Positions 6,071 through 6,719 of a stretch of DNA of 6,719 nt are shown here, piece by piece. The notes under the pieces were generated by a model. The model was not told where the DNA came from. It did no database searches and saw nothing but the letters and a program-made list of their open reading frames with translations. How positions within the stretch are numbered: position 1 is the stretch's first letter; each line of letters begins with the position of its first letter. The position numbers were made by a program, and so were the translations under genes. Source of the DNA: Calditrichaceae bacterium (GTDB taxonomy: Bacteria; Calditrichota; Calditrichia; Calditrichales; Calditrichaceae); assembly GCA_030622395.1 (NCBI GenBank), contig JAUXGF010000159.1:1-6719 (forward strand). The letters are read 5' to 3'.

Positions 6071-6133
6071 GGTGCGGCAGTTGCTACGACGGCGGCGGTT
6101 TATTACACCATTAACGCCTCCCACACGAACTGA
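6071..6133 (+). other. In-frame, GC-rich open stretch after the leuS stop
   Basis: After the leuS TGA the same frame stays open for 20 codons, mostly GCG, ACG and GCC types, and ends in a second TGA. It is richer in GC than either flank and encodes an Ala/Thr-rich run (AAVATTAAV). Since LeuRS already ends with its normal C-terminus, this is probably not part of leuS. It may be a scrap of another gene or chance. The rest of the gap, 6134-6236, is AT-rich and holds the hicBA promoter region. Confidence 0.25.
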
Positions 6134-6202
6134 GGTATTACTTTTAAACCGTTAATAATTAATTGCTATATTTTTTTCTAATATTTAAATTGCTTAAACG
6201 AT

Positions 6203-6217
6203 TATAATACAGTATTA
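6203..6217 (+). promoter_or_regulatory. hicBA -10 box with overlapping palindromic operator candidate
   Basis: TATAAT at 6203-6208 is a perfect -10 hexamer. It overlaps TAATACAGTATTA (6205-6217), a perfect 6+1+6 palindrome. Transcription would start near 6215, about 22 bases before hicB. No good -35 box lies at the right distance (6179-6186 is AATATT-like), so the promoter may depend on other contacts. A repressor bound here would block RNA polymerase, as expected for an autoregulated toxin-antitoxin operon; that role is inferred. Confidence 0.5.
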
Positions 6218-6236
6218 ATAAAAAAGGTAAAAAATT

Positions 6237-6503
6237 GTGAGGTTTATATTAAGCAATTATATTGAAAATGCCTTATCTAAAGCGGAATACGATAAACTTG
6301 ACGACGGAAGTTATGCCGGTCGCATACCTCTATGTCTGGGTGTTGTTTCATTTGGCAAAACGCTAAGAGAATGTGAAGATGAGTTACGGTCTGCCCTGGA
6401 AGATTGGATCTTTTTAGGGTTACGGCAAGGACATCGTTTACCGGCGCTAAAAGGAATTAATTTAAATCGAAAGATACGACGTGAGTCAGTGGAACCCCTG
6501 TAA
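6237..6503 (+). CDS. hicB: HicB-family antitoxin
   Basis: This 88-residue protein is a short HicB antitoxin, expected to bind and silence the HicA RNase encoded next to it. The family core is visible: a YIENALSKAEYDKL helix (8-21), then DDGSYAGRIPLCLGVVSFGKT (22-42) with the IP..LGV strand typical of the partial RNase-H-like fold. ECEDELRSALEDWI (45-58) is the long helix, and LRQGHRLPALKG (62-73) closes the domain. It lacks the extra C-terminal HTH or ribbon-helix-helix domain of longer HicB proteins, so DNA binding, if any, may need the complex or another surface. The start is GTG, with AAGGT (6224-6228) 8 bases upstream; no in-frame ATG would preserve the domain. Its last 23 bases overlap hicA. 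A promoter with a palindrome lies just upstream. The order is antitoxin first. Confidence 0.88.
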   Translation: MRFILSNYIENALSKAEYDKLDDGSYAGRIPLCLGVVSFGKTLRECEDELRSALEDWIFLGLRQGHRLPALKGINLNRKIRRESVEPL

Positions 6504-6711
6504 AAGAAGAATATTTATAAAAAAACTAAAAAGCCTTGATTTTGATGGACCATTTTCAGGAGCAAGGCATCAATTCATGTTTTTTCATGAACACAGGTTA
6601 GCCATACCGTCCAATGCCGAATATTCTGTTCCCCAACTAAAATTTATGCTTAGAGAGATAGAATTAATATTAGGAAGAACAATTACCTCTTTTGAATGGA
6701 ATAATCTTTAA
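6481..6711 (+). CDS. hicA: HicA-family mRNA interferase toxin
   Basis: This 76-residue protein is a HicA toxin, a small double-stranded-RNA-binding-like fold that cleaves mRNA on or off the ribosome until HicB masks it. The family pattern is complete: CKRRIFIKKLKSLDF (7-21), then the catalytic segment GARHQF with His30, then RLAIPSN (39-45) and YSVPQLKFMLREI (48-60). The end, ILGRTITSFEWNNL, matches the usual C-terminus, so the gene is intact although it stops 8 bases from the window end. GTG at 6481 is chosen because the SQWNPCKRR opening is typical and there is no in-frame ATG before the catalytic region. The 23-base overlap with hicB and the lack of a strong ribosome-binding site suggest translation coupled to hicB, which would keep toxin below antitoxin. 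Position right after leuS is probably incidental. Confidence 0.9.
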   Translation: MSQWNPCKRRIFIKKLKSLDFDGPFSGARHQFMFFHEHRLAIPSNAEYSVPQLKFMLREIELILGRTITSFEWNNL

Positions 6712-6719
6712 TTTTAGAC

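Noticed and set aside
6068..6133. Stop-codon readthrough or selenocysteine at the leuS TGA
   Set aside because: LeuRS already has its complete usual C-terminus, the family is not known to use selenocysteine, and I see no SECIS-like hairpin right after the TGA.

Overview
The window is about 6.7 kb of bacterial DNA of moderate-to-low GC (roughly 40% by eye). Every gene is on the + strand. The standard code fits, because TGA ends the glycosyltransferase and leuS genes and no gene has an internal TGA. Neither tRNA encodes its CCA tail. The low-complexity intergenic repeats, the MerR/tRNA-Pro pairing and the style of the LeuRS suggest an uncultivated lineage such as the FCB group or a deltaproteobacterium-like phylum. 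That placement is inference from resemblance only.

Layout. Positions 1-634 hold a small MerR-type regulator, a weak hairpin, tRNA-Pro(GGG) and a strong intrinsic terminator. Positions 635-711 are AT-rich, with nothing I can support. Positions 712-871 are a palindromic element that folds on paper as a three-way junction and carries a G-quadruplex motif on the minus strand. Just after it a short open stretch ends in a TAATG stop/start overlap, possibly the 3' remnant of a lost gene. Positions 936-3138 are a tight operon with overlapping genes: a polyprenyl-phosphate-type family 2 glycosyltransferase, protein-L-isoaspartate methyltransferase (pcm) and a DUF368 membrane protein (PopT family, polyprenyl-phosphate translocase). 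Positions 3141-3372 are a second repeat region, made of two 75-bp direct repeats and flanking inverted arms. A good sigma70-like promoter at 3388-3416 precedes tRNA-Pro(CGG) and leuS, which probably share a transcript. After leuS comes a hicB-hicA toxin-antitoxin pair, with a palindrome overlapping its likely -10 box. The hicA stop is 8 bases from the window end.

How the genes fit together. Two proline isoacceptors and leuS are translation housekeeping. The glycosyltransferase and PopT-family protein both act on polyprenyl-phosphate carriers, so their operon probably makes a lipid-linked sugar and returns the free carrier across the membrane. Pcm between them is a protein-repair enzyme with no obvious link. 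The two repeat elements and hicBA are the mobile or accessory parts, and all lie in gaps beside conserved genes. I see no clearly new multi-gene system. The most unusual items are the three-way-junction/G-quadruplex element and the composite repeat.
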